A stretch of DNA of 9,028 nt from an uncultured Lentisphaeria bacterium (GCA_903821255.1 CAIJKT010000267.1:1-9028), one strand, 5' to 3'. Counted from the first letter of the stretch, positions 1 to 7,107 are shown. Numbers and translations are program-made. The notes: generated by a model from the letters alone, not told the origin.

Positions 1-1526
1 CCGGCGTCACCGGCGGCACCCGGCTGCTTTCCGACCAGTTGATTGTGCGCATTACCAACGGGGCCGGCGATTCTTTCCTGGACCGGATGATCGCGCTGGT
101 TGAAGGCGCTTCCCGGCAGAAAACACCCAATGAAACGGCGCTGACAGTTACGCTGGCCGGGCTGACGCTGGCATTCCTGATGGTTACCGCGACACTCCTC
201 CCGATCGGCAAATTTTTCGGCACGGTGATTCCGGTGCCGACGCTGGTTGCGCTGCTGGTCTGCCTGATTCCGACCACGATCGGGGCGCTGCTTTCCGCCA
301 TCGGGATCGCCGGCATGGACCGGGCGCTGTCGGCGAATATCCTGGCAAAAAGCGGCAAAGCCGTGGAGCTGGCCGGCGACATCGATACGCTCCTGATAGA
401 TAAAACCGGCACCATTACCGTGGGAAACCGCCAGGCGACGGAATATTATCCGCTGACCGGGGTGGCGGCGGAGACGCTGGCCGTTGCCGTGACCATCGCC
501 TCGTTCGGCGACCAGACCCCCGAAGGACGTTCCGTGCTGACGCTTGGAGAAGAACGGCTGGGCAGCAAATTTCCCGCTGAAAACCCCGGCGCCAAACTGA
601 TTCCGTTTTCAGCGCAAACCAGACTGAGCGGCGTGGACATCGGACCGGCAAGCTACCGGAAAGGCTCTTTTGACGCGATCAGTAAATACATCCGGCAGCA
701 GGGCGGAACCATTCCGGAAGAACTCCAGGGGGTGGTTGAAAAAGTCGCCGTCAAAGGCAGTACGCCGCTGGTCGTAACTGAAAACAACCGGATTCTGGGC
801 GTGCTGGAACTGTCCGATATCCTGAAAATCGGCATCCGGGAGCGGTTCGCCCGCCTCCGCGCCATGGGTTTGAGGATCGTCATGGTTACCGGCGACAACA
901 AGCTGACCGCCGGCACCATTGCCCGTGATGCCGGAGTGGATGATTTTATCGCTGAAGCCAGGCCGGAAGACAAGCTGGAATATATCCGTCGTGAACAGAA
1001 ACAGGGGCGGCTCGTAGCCATGATGGGAGACGGCACCAATGACGCTCCCGCACTGGCGCAGGCCGATATCGGCGTCGCCATGAATTCGGGAACGCAGGCG
1101 GCAAAAGAGGCCAGCAACATGGTTGACCTGGACAGCGATCCCACCAAACTGATTGAAGTCATTGAAATCGGCAAGCAGCTGCTGATGACGCGCGGCGCTC
1201 TCACCACCTTTTCAATCGCCAATGACATGGCCAAATATTTTGCGATTGTCCCCGCCATGTTTATCCTGGCGGTTCCCCAGTTATACGTGTTGAACGTGAT
1301 GAACCTGGCGACGCCGCACAGCGCGATTCTTTCAGCGCTGATCTTTAATGCCGTAATCATTCCGCTGCTGATTCCGGTTGCGATCAAAGGCGTCAAATAC
1401 CGGCCGGTCGGCGCCGATTCGCTGCTCCGGCGGAATCTGCTGATCTACGGACTGGGCGGGGTCGTTCTGCCGTTTGTCGGAATAAAACTTATCGACATGC
1501 TGCTGGAGCTGCTCAAGCTGGCATGA
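1..1526 (+). CDS. kdpB: Potassium-transporting P-type ATPase subunit B (5' truncated by window edge)
   Basis: KdpB is the catalytic subunit of the KdpFABC high-affinity K+ pump in the inner membrane; it hydrolyses ATP through a phospho-aspartate intermediate to drive K+ uptake through KdpA. The reading frame is open from base 3 ([12 protein letters not shown], the end of the actuator domain), so the TTG at 39 is not a start. About 507 residues are visible of the usual 680-690; TM1-2 and most of the A domain are off the edge. Seen in order: two membrane helices with the KdpB signature [15 protein letters not shown], the phosphorylation motif DKTGT (Asp codon 399-401), the nucleotide-binding domain, the hinge motif GDGTNDAPA (from 1026), the TM5 motif [10 protein letters not shown] with the Asp and Lys that couple ATPase to transport, and two to three C-terminal helices. 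All key residues are present. kdpC follows after 28 nt. Confidence 0.97.
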   Translation, partial: GVTGGTRLLSDQLIVRITNGAGDSFLDRMIALVEGASRQKTPNETALTVTLAGLTLAFLMVTATLLPIGKFFGTVIPVPTLVALLVCLIPTTIGALLSAIGIAGMDRALSANILAKSGKAVELAGDIDTLLIDKTGTITVGNRQATEYYPLTGVAAETLAVAVTIASFGDQTPEGRSVLTLGEERLGSKFPAENPGAKLIPFSAQTRLSGVDIGPASYRKGSFDAISKYIRQQGGTIPEELQGVVEKVAVKGSTPLVVTENNRILGVLELSDILKIGIRERFARLRAMGLRIVMVTGDNKLTAGTIARDAGVDDFIAEARPEDKLEYIRREQKQGRLVAMMGDGTNDAPALAQADIGVAMNSGTQAAKEASNMVDLDSDPTKLIEVIEIGKQLLMTRGALTTFSIANDMAKYFAIVPAMFILAVPQLYVLNVMNLATPHSAILSALIFNAVIIPLLIPVAIKGVKYRPVGADSLLRRNLLIYGLGGVVLPFVGIKLIDMLLELLKLA

Positions 1527-1554
1527 TCAAACTTTCAGGAGGAAAATAAATAAA

Positions 1555-2115
1555 ATGAAACACTTGATAATATCGCTGAAACTGATTGTCCTGACCATCG
1601 CCGTATGCTGCATTGCCTATCCGGCGCTAATCTATGCGGCGGCGCAGATTTGCACGCCATACACCGCCGAGGGCTGGCTGCTGACCGGCAAAAGCGGCAA
1701 AATTACAGGCAGCGAGATCATCGCGCAGGCGTTTACGCAGGATAAATATTTCCAGCCGCGGCCTTCCGCCGCGGATTATAACGCATCTTCCGCAGGCGGC
1801 AGCAACCTTTCTCCGAATAATCCGGCAATCTCTGAAAGGGCAAAAACGCTGATTGCCAGATTTAAAGCCGATGAAAAGAATAAACTGCCGGCGGATCTGG
1901 CGACCGCCTCCGGCAGCGGGCTGGACCCGCACATAACGATGGAAGCGGCGTTATTTCAGGCCAAACGCGTCGCGGATGCCAGAAAAATGTCCGTCGAGGA
2001 AATCGGCGGTATTCTGAAAAAAAATGCCGTCCGGGCCAACCCGCCTGGCGGCGAAACCATGCTGGTAAATGTGCTGATGATCAATCGCAAACTTGATTCA
2101 TTAAATGAAAAGTAA
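1555..2115 (+). CDS. kdpC: Potassium-transporting ATPase subunit C
   Basis: KdpC is the small, single-pass accessory subunit of KdpFABC that stabilises the complex and raises ATP affinity. The 186 residues match the normal family length (about 190). One N-terminal membrane helix (about residues 4-28) is followed by a soluble domain with the family hallmarks: GSEIIAQAF, YFQPRPSAADYNA, GGSNLSPNNP and SGLDPHITMEAA, the last followed by QAKRVA. The start is ATG 1555, preceded by a strong AGGAGG at 1537-1542 with a rather long 12-nt spacer. The gene sits 28 nt after kdpB and 24 nt before the preferred kdpD start, so the three are almost certainly co-transcribed. Nothing looks truncated or degenerate. 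Confidence 0.97.
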   Translation: MKHLIISLKLIVLTIAVCCIAYPALIYAAAQICTPYTAEGWLLTGKSGKITGSEIIAQAFTQDKYFQPRPSAADYNASSAGGSNLSPNNPAISERAKTLIARFKADEKNKLPADLATASGSGLDPHITMEAALFQAKRVADARKMSVEEIGGILKKNAVRANPPGGETMLVNVLMINRKLDSLNEK

Positions 2116-2121
2116 CTTTAT

Positions 2122-2128
2122 AAAGGGG
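2122..2128 (+). promoter_or_regulatory. Ribosome binding site that decides the kdpD start
   Basis: AAAGGGG lies just upstream of three in-frame candidate starts: GTG 2128, TTG 2134 and ATG 2140. The GTG overlaps the site itself and cannot use it. ATG 2140 has an 11-nt spacer, much like the 12-nt spacer before kdpC, and is preferred. TTG 2134 (5-nt spacer) is a less likely alternative. The choice changes the protein by only two to four residues. Confidence 0.6.
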
Positions 2129-2139
2129 TGGCTTTGACT

Positions 2140-3846
2140 ATGGCAATCAACGGAAACAGAGCTGACAGTTTTCTGCGGATGATCCGGTTGTCGGAACGCG
2201 GCAAACTTAAAATTTACCTCGGCTATTGCGCGGGGGTGGGCAAAACATATCAGATGCTTCTGGAGGCGCACCGCCTGAAAAAGGAAGGGGTTGATGTCGT
2301 TGTCGGCTTAGTTGAAACTCACCAGCGCCAGGATACCGCCGCCTTGCTGGAAGGACTGGAAATCATTCCCCGGACGAAGATTCTCTACCACGGCATTGAA
2401 GTCGAGGAAATGAATGTTGAAGCGGTTTTCAACCGCAAGCCCGCCGTGGTACTGGTGGACGAACTGGCGCATACCAATATTCCGGGCAGCAAGAACGCCA
2501 AGCGCTACCAGGATGTCGAAGATCTGCTGCAGGCCGGAATTCATGTCATTTCCACGCTCAACGTCCAGCACCTTGAAAGTTTGTATGATACCGTGGAGAA
2601 AGACCTGAGCGTCAAAGTCAAGGAGCGCATTCCGGACAAAGTGCTGCTGGAGGCGGATCAGCTTATCAACGTGGACTTGACGGCGGAAGACCTCCGGAAA
2701 CGCCTCAAGGAAGGCAAAGTCTATCCCCCCGGGCGCATTGATGCGGCAATGGAGCAATTCTTTCAGCAGTCCAATCTGGAAGAGCTCCGGGAGCTGACCC
2801 TGCGTGAACTGGCTTCGCAAATTGATTCCAGGCGACGGGATAACCAGGCGGCGGATAGTTTGACTCCGTCATCGCCGGACCAGATCATGGTCTGTTTAAG
2901 TTCGCACGGGCCGAACCGGGACATGCTGCTGCGTTATACCTCGAGACTGGCCGGCCGGCTGAACCGTTCCTGGTATGCGTTTTACGTCCAGACTCCGGCG
3001 GAAAGCCCCGCCGCGATTGATGCCCGGACCCAGCGGATACTTTCAACCACGCTTACCCTGGCCAAACAGCTTGGCGCAATGGTTTTTACTTACAAAGGAG
3101 AAGACATCGTCAAGACCATTCTGCAATTTGCGAAAGAGTACCGGGTCGGTCATATCGTTGTCGGCTCGCCTGGCCGTAAAATTTCCATGCTGGGCAGAAT
3201 GATTGGTCAAACCAGCGTGGTCGAACGCCTGATCCGCGAAAGCAACGGGATTACCCTGACCGTGCTGGACACCAGGCAGCCGCATCAGAAAGACGAAGCC
3301 GTTATTGAAAAATCTGAAAATGAAGTTATGATAGCCAATATCCTTCCCGGGAAAGGGTTGCAGTTTGCGGAACTGATTCCGGAATCCAGAATTTGTTTCT
3401 GGGATGCTCCGTTGAACAAGACGGATGCCGTCAACGCTCTGGTTGATCTCGCCATGCCGGCCCTTTCCGGATTTCAGCGGGATGCGGTTATCGCCGCTGT
3501 CGCCAAACGCGAAGAGCAGGGTTCAACTTTTCTCAACGAAGGTCTGGCATTTCCGCATACCCGCATCCCCGGCTTGACTGATCCGGTACTGGCAATGGGC
3601 GTCGCCCGGAAAGGCATTGCCGATCTTGAAAGTGGCTTTGCCCCGTATTTCGTCTTCCTGATTCTCAGCCCGGCCGAGATGAACGCACAGCATGTCCGGA
3701 TACTCAGCGGCCTCAGCCGTCTGTCCATGGACAGCTTTGTCATGCCCCGGCTGAAATCCGCCATGAATCCGGAACAGATGAATGAAATATTCAAGCAATG
3801 GGATGCGCTTTCAGCTTCAAAAGAAAATAAGAAGCCCGCAAAATAA
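2140..3846 (+). CDS. kdpD: Kinase-less KdpD: KdpD domain, Usp domain and C-terminal PTS EIIA-Ntr-like domain
   Basis: Classical KdpD (about 890 residues) is the membrane histidine kinase controlling kdp expression. This protein has 568 residues from ATG 2140 and keeps only the cytoplasmic front half. Residues about 15-235 are the KdpD domain: Walker A AGVGKT (Lys35), Walker B VVLVDELAHTN (Asp107, Glu108), then NVQHLESL and RLKEGKVYP. Residues about 246-380 are a KdpD-type Usp domain. After a charged linker, residues about 404-562 are a PTS EIIA type-2 domain: REEQGST, then GLAFPHTRIPGL, where His473 (codon 3556-3558) matches the phosphorylated His73 of E. coli PtsN. I see no membrane helices, HisKA or ATPase domain, so it should be soluble and cannot be a conventional sensor kinase. 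In E. coli, unphosphorylated EIIA-Ntr binds KdpD and stimulates it; here the two are fused. Last gene of the kdp operon in view. Domain calls are strong; the regulatory role is inference. Confidence 0.93.
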   Translation: MAINGNRADSFLRMIRLSERGKLKIYLGYCAGVGKTYQMLLEAHRLKKEGVDVVVGLVETHQRQDTAALLEGLEIIPRTKILYHGIEVEEMNVEAVFNRKPAVVLVDELAHTNIPGSKNAKRYQDVEDLLQAGIHVISTLNVQHLESLYDTVEKDLSVKVKERIPDKVLLEADQLINVDLTAEDLRKRLKEGKVYPPGRIDAAMEQFFQQSNLEELRELTLRELASQIDSRRRDNQAADSLTPSSPDQIMVCLSSHGPNRDMLLRYTSRLAGRLNRSWYAFYVQTPAESPAAIDARTQRILSTTLTLAKQLGAMVFTYKGEDIVKTILQFAKEYRVGHIVVGSPGRKISMLGRMIGQTSVVERLIRESNGITLTVLDTRQPHQKDEAVIEKSENEVMIANILPGKGLQFAELIPESRICFWDAPLNKTDAVNALVDLAMPALSGFQRDAVIAAVAKREEQGSTFLNEGLAFPHTRIPGLTDPVLAMGVARKGIADLESGFAPYFVFLILSPAEMNAQHVRILSGLSRLSMDSFVMPRLKSAMNPEQMNEIFKQWDALSASKENKKPAK

Positions 3847-3868
3847 ACTCCTGCCGGTTTTATTTTGC
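3838..3868 (+). terminator. Possible weak terminator: A/T-rich inverted repeat across the kdpD stop
   Basis: GCAAAATAAA (3838-3847) and TTTATTTTGC (3859-3868) are perfect 10-bp inverted repeats around an 11-nt loop, and the left arm contains the kdpD stop codon. The stem has only two G-C pairs, both at its base, and no clean T tract follows, so this is not a textbook intrinsic terminator. Its place right after the last kdp gene is the main argument that it ends or attenuates kdp transcription. It could equally be a transcript-end stabilising hairpin or chance in A/T-rich DNA. Confidence 0.35.
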
Positions 3869-3920
3869 AACCATTCTTAAGAGCAGTTTTAACGTTTTCA
3901 TAAATTCACTGTTGCAAAAT
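3862..3920. repeat. 10-bp inverted repeat flanking the epimerase promoter's upstream region
   Basis: ATTTTGCAAC (3862-3871) and GTTGCAAAAT (3911-3920) are perfect inverted copies 39 nt apart. The right copy covers the -35 box at 3912-3917, and the left copy overlaps the right arm of the hairpin after kdpD. The spacing of about five helical turns between centres would suit a looping regulator, or in RNA reading through from kdp a hairpin competing with the one at 3838-3868. No function is established. Confidence 0.3.
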
Positions 3921-3940
3921 GAGGATAATCGTTGTATAAT
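3912..3940 (+). promoter_or_regulatory. Sigma-70-type promoter of the epimerase-LacI operon
   Basis: TTGCAA (3912-3917) and TATAAT (3935-3940) are separated by exactly 17 bp in an A/T-rich intergenic region. The -10 box is a perfect consensus and the -35 differs at two positions. Transcription should start near 3947, giving a leader of under 40 nt before ATG 3985. The palindrome at 3940-3961 covers the predicted start site. Confidence 0.75.
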
Positions 3941-3961
3941 TTACTAAAGCGATTTAGTAAA
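3940..3961. promoter_or_regulatory. Palindromic operator, probably for the LacI-family regulator at 5159-6139
   Basis: TTTACTAAA (3940-3948) and TTTAGTAAA (3953-3961) are perfect 9-bp inverted half-sites around the spacer GCGA. The exact centre is a CG step, as expected for LacI-family operators, into which the hinge helix inserts. The site overlaps the last base of the -10 box and the predicted transcription start, so bound repressor would block RNA polymerase. The LacI-family gene is the second gene of the unit it controls, which makes autoregulation the simplest reading. The site and symmetry are seen directly; the identity of the bound protein is inferred. Confidence 0.75.
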
Positions 3962-3984
3962 AAATTATGTGAAGGATCTTGAAT

Positions 3985-5169
3985 ATGATTAACCTGAAAG
4001 AGACAATTGTGCGTTATGAGCAGGAACTGCTGGAATCGGTGGCGCCGTTCTGGGAAAAGAATTGTGTTGACCGGGAATTCGGCGGTTATTTTACCTCGCT
4101 CGACCGGGACGGGTCGGTTTATGATACGGAAAAGTACATGTGGATGCAATGGCGGATCGTCTACATGTTCGCCACGCTGTATATGACTGAATACCGGAAA
4201 GAGAACTGGCTGGACATTGCCCGGCAGGGATATGATTTTCTGACGAAGCACGGCAAATCGGAGGACGGCAGTTATTATTTTGCGCTGAACCGCCGCGGCG
4301 AACCGTCGATGGCGCCGTACAGCATTTTTTCCGACTGTTTTGCCGCGATGGGCGCGGCAGCGATGTACAAGGCCACCGGCGAGGAAAAATACCGCCGGGA
4401 GGCGGATGCGGCGATGCATACCTATATTTCCAGGCTGTCCAGCCCGAAAGGGCGCTGGGAAAAGGGCCTGCCCGGCAAGCCGAAGCGGCTGGCGCTGGCC
4501 AGCTACATGATACTGGCGAACCTCGGCTGCGTGATGAAGGAATATCTGGGGACCGGCGCTTATGACAGCGACACTCAACTGGCAGTCGATACCGTGCTGG
4601 AAAAATTCTGGAACGAACAATACCAGGTCATCTTTGAAAACGTCAATCCCGACGGCACTTTCGACCTGAGTTCATGCGACGGCAGAATGATCAATCCGGG
4701 GCACGGGCTGGAATCAATGTGGTTCGTGCTGCAATACGCCGAAAGCCGGAAGGATGCGGCAATGATTGAAAAAGCCTGCAAAGCAATTTCAGGTTTATAC
4801 AAATTCGGACTTGACCCGGTCAACGGGGGGATATATTATTTCATGGATGTTCTGGGCAAACCGCACGTCGAGCTGCAATGGGATATGAAACTGTGGTGGC
4901 CGCACAATGAAGCGGCAATCGCGGCGCTTTTTGCATACCGGCTCAGCGGCCGGGCGGAATATATGACGATGTTCGAAGAAATTGACCAGTGGTCCTGGAG
5001 TCATTTCCGGGATACGCAGCATGGCGAATGGTATGCCTATCTGAACCGGCGCGGCGAACCGACGCATCTGCTGAAGGGCGGAAAGTGGAAAACGTTCTTC
5101 CATGTGCCCAGATCGCTGCTGATGTGCATCAGGCAAATGAAAAAAATACAGGAATGTGATGGAAAATAA
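3985..5169 (+). CDS. AGE-family N-acylglucosamine 2-epimerase (GlcNAc/ManNAc interconversion likely)
   Basis: The 394-residue product is a full-length member of the N-acylglucosamine 2-epimerase family, cytoplasmic (alpha/alpha)6-barrel enzymes that epimerise at C2. It closely follows animal GlcNAc 2-epimerase (renin-binding protein): FGGYFTSLDRDG near the N-terminus, then KYMWMQWR, the SIFSDCFA stretch, NPGHGLE with His240, KLWWPHNEA with His307, and the C-terminal FFHVPRS with His373. His240 and His373 correspond to the two catalytic histidines of the mammalian enzyme. GlcNAc to ManNAc is therefore the best guess, feeding ManNAc use or salvage, but related enzymes act on free mannose, glucose or cellobiose, so the substrate is not proven. 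The start is ATG 3985 with AAGGA (3972-3976) 8 nt upstream; the in-frame TTG at 3979 is too close to that site. First gene of its operon; it overlaps the LacI-family gene by 11 nt. Confidence 0.9.
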   Translation: MINLKETIVRYEQELLESVAPFWEKNCVDREFGGYFTSLDRDGSVYDTEKYMWMQWRIVYMFATLYMTEYRKENWLDIARQGYDFLTKHGKSEDGSYYFALNRRGEPSMAPYSIFSDCFAAMGAAAMYKATGEEKYRREADAAMHTYISRLSSPKGRWEKGLPGKPKRLALASYMILANLGCVMKEYLGTGAYDSDTQLAVDTVLEKFWNEQYQVIFENVNPDGTFDLSSCDGRMINPGHGLESMWFVLQYAESRKDAAMIEKACKAISGLYKFGLDPVNGGIYYFMDVLGKPHVELQWDMKLWWPHNEAAIAALFAYRLSGRAEYMTMFEEIDQWSWSHFRDTQHGEWYAYLNRRGEPTHLLKGGKWKTFFHVPRSLLMCIRQMKKIQECDGK

Positions 5170-6139
5170 AAAAAGACTGACGCTCAAGGACATTGCGGCA
5201 AAAGCCGGAGTGTCACTGACCGCCGCCTCCATGTTTTTAAACGGCAAGGCCAAAAAATATAATCTGGCGGACGCAACCTGCGAACGGATCGAGCAGACAA
5301 TGCGGGACAATAATTTTGTTCCTAATTTTCATGCCCGCGCAATCGCGTCCAAGCAGACGATGCTGATCGGAGTGTTGATTTACGGCGGGATCGAGACGTC
5401 ATTCTGGCTGAATATTCTCGCCGGCATTGAGGAACAGCTTGCGGCAAAGAACTATCACATGCTTTTTTCCGTTTCCCATTCCTCGCCGGAACGCGAACTG
5501 GAATCAATCCGGTTCATGTGCACCAAAGGAGTTGACGGGCTGATTATCGCGCCGGTGAGCGGGAGCGTGAATAATTTCGATTATCTGCGCGAACTGGACA
5601 AAACAATGCCGGTGGTGACGATGAACACCCGCATTGAAGGCCTTTCCGCCGCATATAATGATAATTATGCCGGCGGCCGGACGGCTTCTGAATTTCTGAT
5701 CCGCCGCGGACACCGTAAAATTGCGTTTCTGGGCGGACTCGGTTTCAACCGGACCCGTGCTTTTTTTGACGTGATGCTGGAAAATCAGATCGAACCGGAG
5801 GTCTTTCTCAATGTTGCCGGTTTCCTGCCGCACAGCGGCCGGTTTACCGCGGTGTTCTGCTTCAGCGACTATCAGGTGCTGGAGCTGTATAATGAAGCCG
5901 CGTCCGGCGGCGTGAAGATTCCGGAGAATCTTTCTGTAATCGGCTATGACAACATGAATTTCACCAGCCTGCTTTCGCCGCGTCCGGCGACCGTCGAGCA
6001 GTATAAAAAGGAACTGGGCGTTGCCGCCGCGGAGATCATCCTGGAACGCATTAACGGCGGCATCCGGCCTGCGGACCGGAAATTCACCCCGGCGCTGCAT
6101 GAAGGCGCGAGCGTTAAGAAGATTGGTTTTTCAGGCTGA
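5159..6139 (+). CDS. LacI-family transcriptional regulator of the epimerase operon
   Basis: The 326-residue protein has the LacI/GalR layout: an N-terminal helix-turn-helix (LKDIAAKAGVSLTAASMFLNG, residues 9-29), a hinge (NFHARAIASKQ), and a periplasmic-binding-protein-like sugar-sensing domain with VDGLIIAPVSG, RRGHRKIAFLGG and IPENLSVIGYDN. Start is ATG 5159 with AGGA at 5150-5153 (5-nt spacer); GTG 5156 is too close. It begins inside the epimerase gene (11-nt overlap), implying translational coupling, and probably represses from the palindrome at 3940-3961, with an amino sugar as a plausible ligand. Oddities: Met25 replaces the usual DNA-contacting Arg (SRV of LacI), Ile62 replaces the hinge Leu that inserts into the operator centre, and about 13 residues are missing between Arg198 and Thr230 compared with E. 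coli LacI. The family call is firm; ligand and target are inferred. Confidence 0.92.
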   Translation: MENKKRLTLKDIAAKAGVSLTAASMFLNGKAKKYNLADATCERIEQTMRDNNFVPNFHARAIASKQTMLIGVLIYGGIETSFWLNILAGIEEQLAAKNYHMLFSVSHSSPERELESIRFMCTKGVDGLIIAPVSGSVNNFDYLRELDKTMPVVTMNTRIEGLSAAYNDNYAGGRTASEFLIRRGHRKIAFLGGLGFNRTRAFFDVMLENQIEPEVFLNVAGFLPHSGRFTAVFCFSDYQVLELYNEAASGGVKIPENLSVIGYDNMNFTSLLSPRPATVEQYKKELGVAAAEIILERINGGIRPADRKFTPALHEGASVKKIGFSG

Positions 6140-6144
6140 TGAAT

Positions 6145-7074
6145 TTACATGTTGAAATATTCTTTGTATCTGTCATGCAGTCCTTTGGCTTGCAGGTATG
6201 CCGAATTAGGGCTCATAAAGTGCGAAAATTCAAAAGTTATTGCTTTCTCGATGCCCGCCTGCTCGGCAGCTTTTAACTTCAACAACAACTTTTCCCATTT
6301 TATCGGCAGAAACTTTATCGGCATATCACGGTCAAACGTCTCACTGTTGGTCCAACTGGACATTCCGTGTTTTTGAGCCATAGTTTTGTTAATTTTAAGG
6401 AAATCTATCAGTTCGTCAAATTCAACATGACCGTCCTGGAACGCGACAATATCGACCGCCCCCTGGATTCCGTCCATAATTTCGTTCCATTCCTTTTCAT
6501 GCTCCGCAATGCTGATGCCCGTCGTCGCTTTATTTTCTGAAGAAAATGCGGAAACATCCTTAACTCCTGCGATATATGGTGAAATAATTACCGGCAGATT
6601 GCCGGAAATCGCTTTGCAATGCCGTCCCATTTTCGCGTATGTCGTAATGATGCCGCCGATTTTACGGCTGACCTCCTGCGATAAATACCAGCCTTTGAAA
6701 GCCGGGCTTTTGCCGTATCGAACCCATGCCTCATCAAAAACCGCCAGATTTATATCCACTTCCTGATCGAATTGTCCGTTAGCCCAATATTTACCTGAAT
6801 CGTAGCCGCCGAAATAGAATCCAAGACCATATTTTTCGCCAAGACGCAGAAACATATCCACCAGATCCACCGGCGGCAGATATCCGCCTTCCTGCTGCTG
6901 TAGAATCTGTGACGGATAGGTCATCCAGCGTTTATGCCCGCAGCGTATCAAGATTACGGTATCAATGCCGATGGCTTTCATTGCCGCGAAATCCTTATCC
7001 CATTCTTTTTCACCCCAATTATGATGCGGGATGTCATGGCTGATCTCATCTAAAAATGTTCCGGTAATTTTCAT
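6145..7074 (-). CDS. DUF4434 TIM-barrel protein, glycoside-hydrolase-like
   Basis: The 309-residue product resembles the DUF4434 family, predicted (beta/alpha)8 barrels related to glycoside hydrolases and found in glycan-degradation loci of gut bacteria; its reaction is not established. Family-like features are the N-terminal KITGTFLDE, then GIDTVILIR (about 36-44), FKGWYLSQE (126-134), DIVAFQDGHV (208-217) and the C-terminal FEFSHFMSP (281-289). Glu134, Asp214 and Glu282 sit at strand ends and are candidate catalytic acids, which is my inference. No signal peptide or membrane segment is seen, so it appears cytoplasmic. Start ATG 7074 has GAGGA six bases upstream (complement of 7081-7085). 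It lies 33 nt after the Gfo/Idh gene, so it is probably the last gene of that operon. Its stop is 5 nt from the stop of the convergent LacI-family gene. Confidence 0.75.
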   Translation of the reverse strand: MKITGTFLDEISHDIPHHNWGEKEWDKDFAAMKAIGIDTVILIRCGHKRWMTYPSQILQQQEGGYLPPVDLVDMFLRLGEKYGLGFYFGGYDSGKYWANGQFDQEVDINLAVFDEAWVRYGKSPAFKGWYLSQEVSRKIGGIITTYAKMGRHCKAISGNLPVIISPYIAGVKDVSAFSSENKATTGISIAEHEKEWNEIMDGIQGAVDIVAFQDGHVEFDELIDFLKINKTMAQKHGMSSWTNSETFDRDMPIKFLPIKWEKLLLKLKAAEQAGIEKAITFEFSHFMSPNSAYLQAKGLHDRYKEYFNM

Positions 7075-7107
7075 TTCTTTTCCTCAGTTAAAGGCCTGAT
7101 TGTATAA

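Noticed and set aside
39..41. TTG as a start codon for kdpB
   Set aside because: Conserved KdpB sequence ([11 protein letters not shown]) continues in frame upstream to the window edge, so the gene is truncated rather than starting here.
653..1396. 247-residue open frame on the minus strand inside kdpB
   Set aside because: It lies antisense to strongly conserved KdpB motifs, has a low-complexity Ser/Ala/Arg-rich composition and no recognisable domain; it is a shadow of the real gene.
2881..3000. Cyclic-di-AMP binding site in the KdpD Usp domain
   Set aside because: The S. aureus KdpD SxS and FTAxY signature is only loosely approximated here (CLSSHG and WYAFYV), so ligand binding cannot be claimed.
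3898..4620. 240-residue open frame on the minus strand overlapping the epimerase and its promoter
   Set aside because: It is antisense to conserved epimerase residues, covers the promoter and operator, and resembles no family I know.
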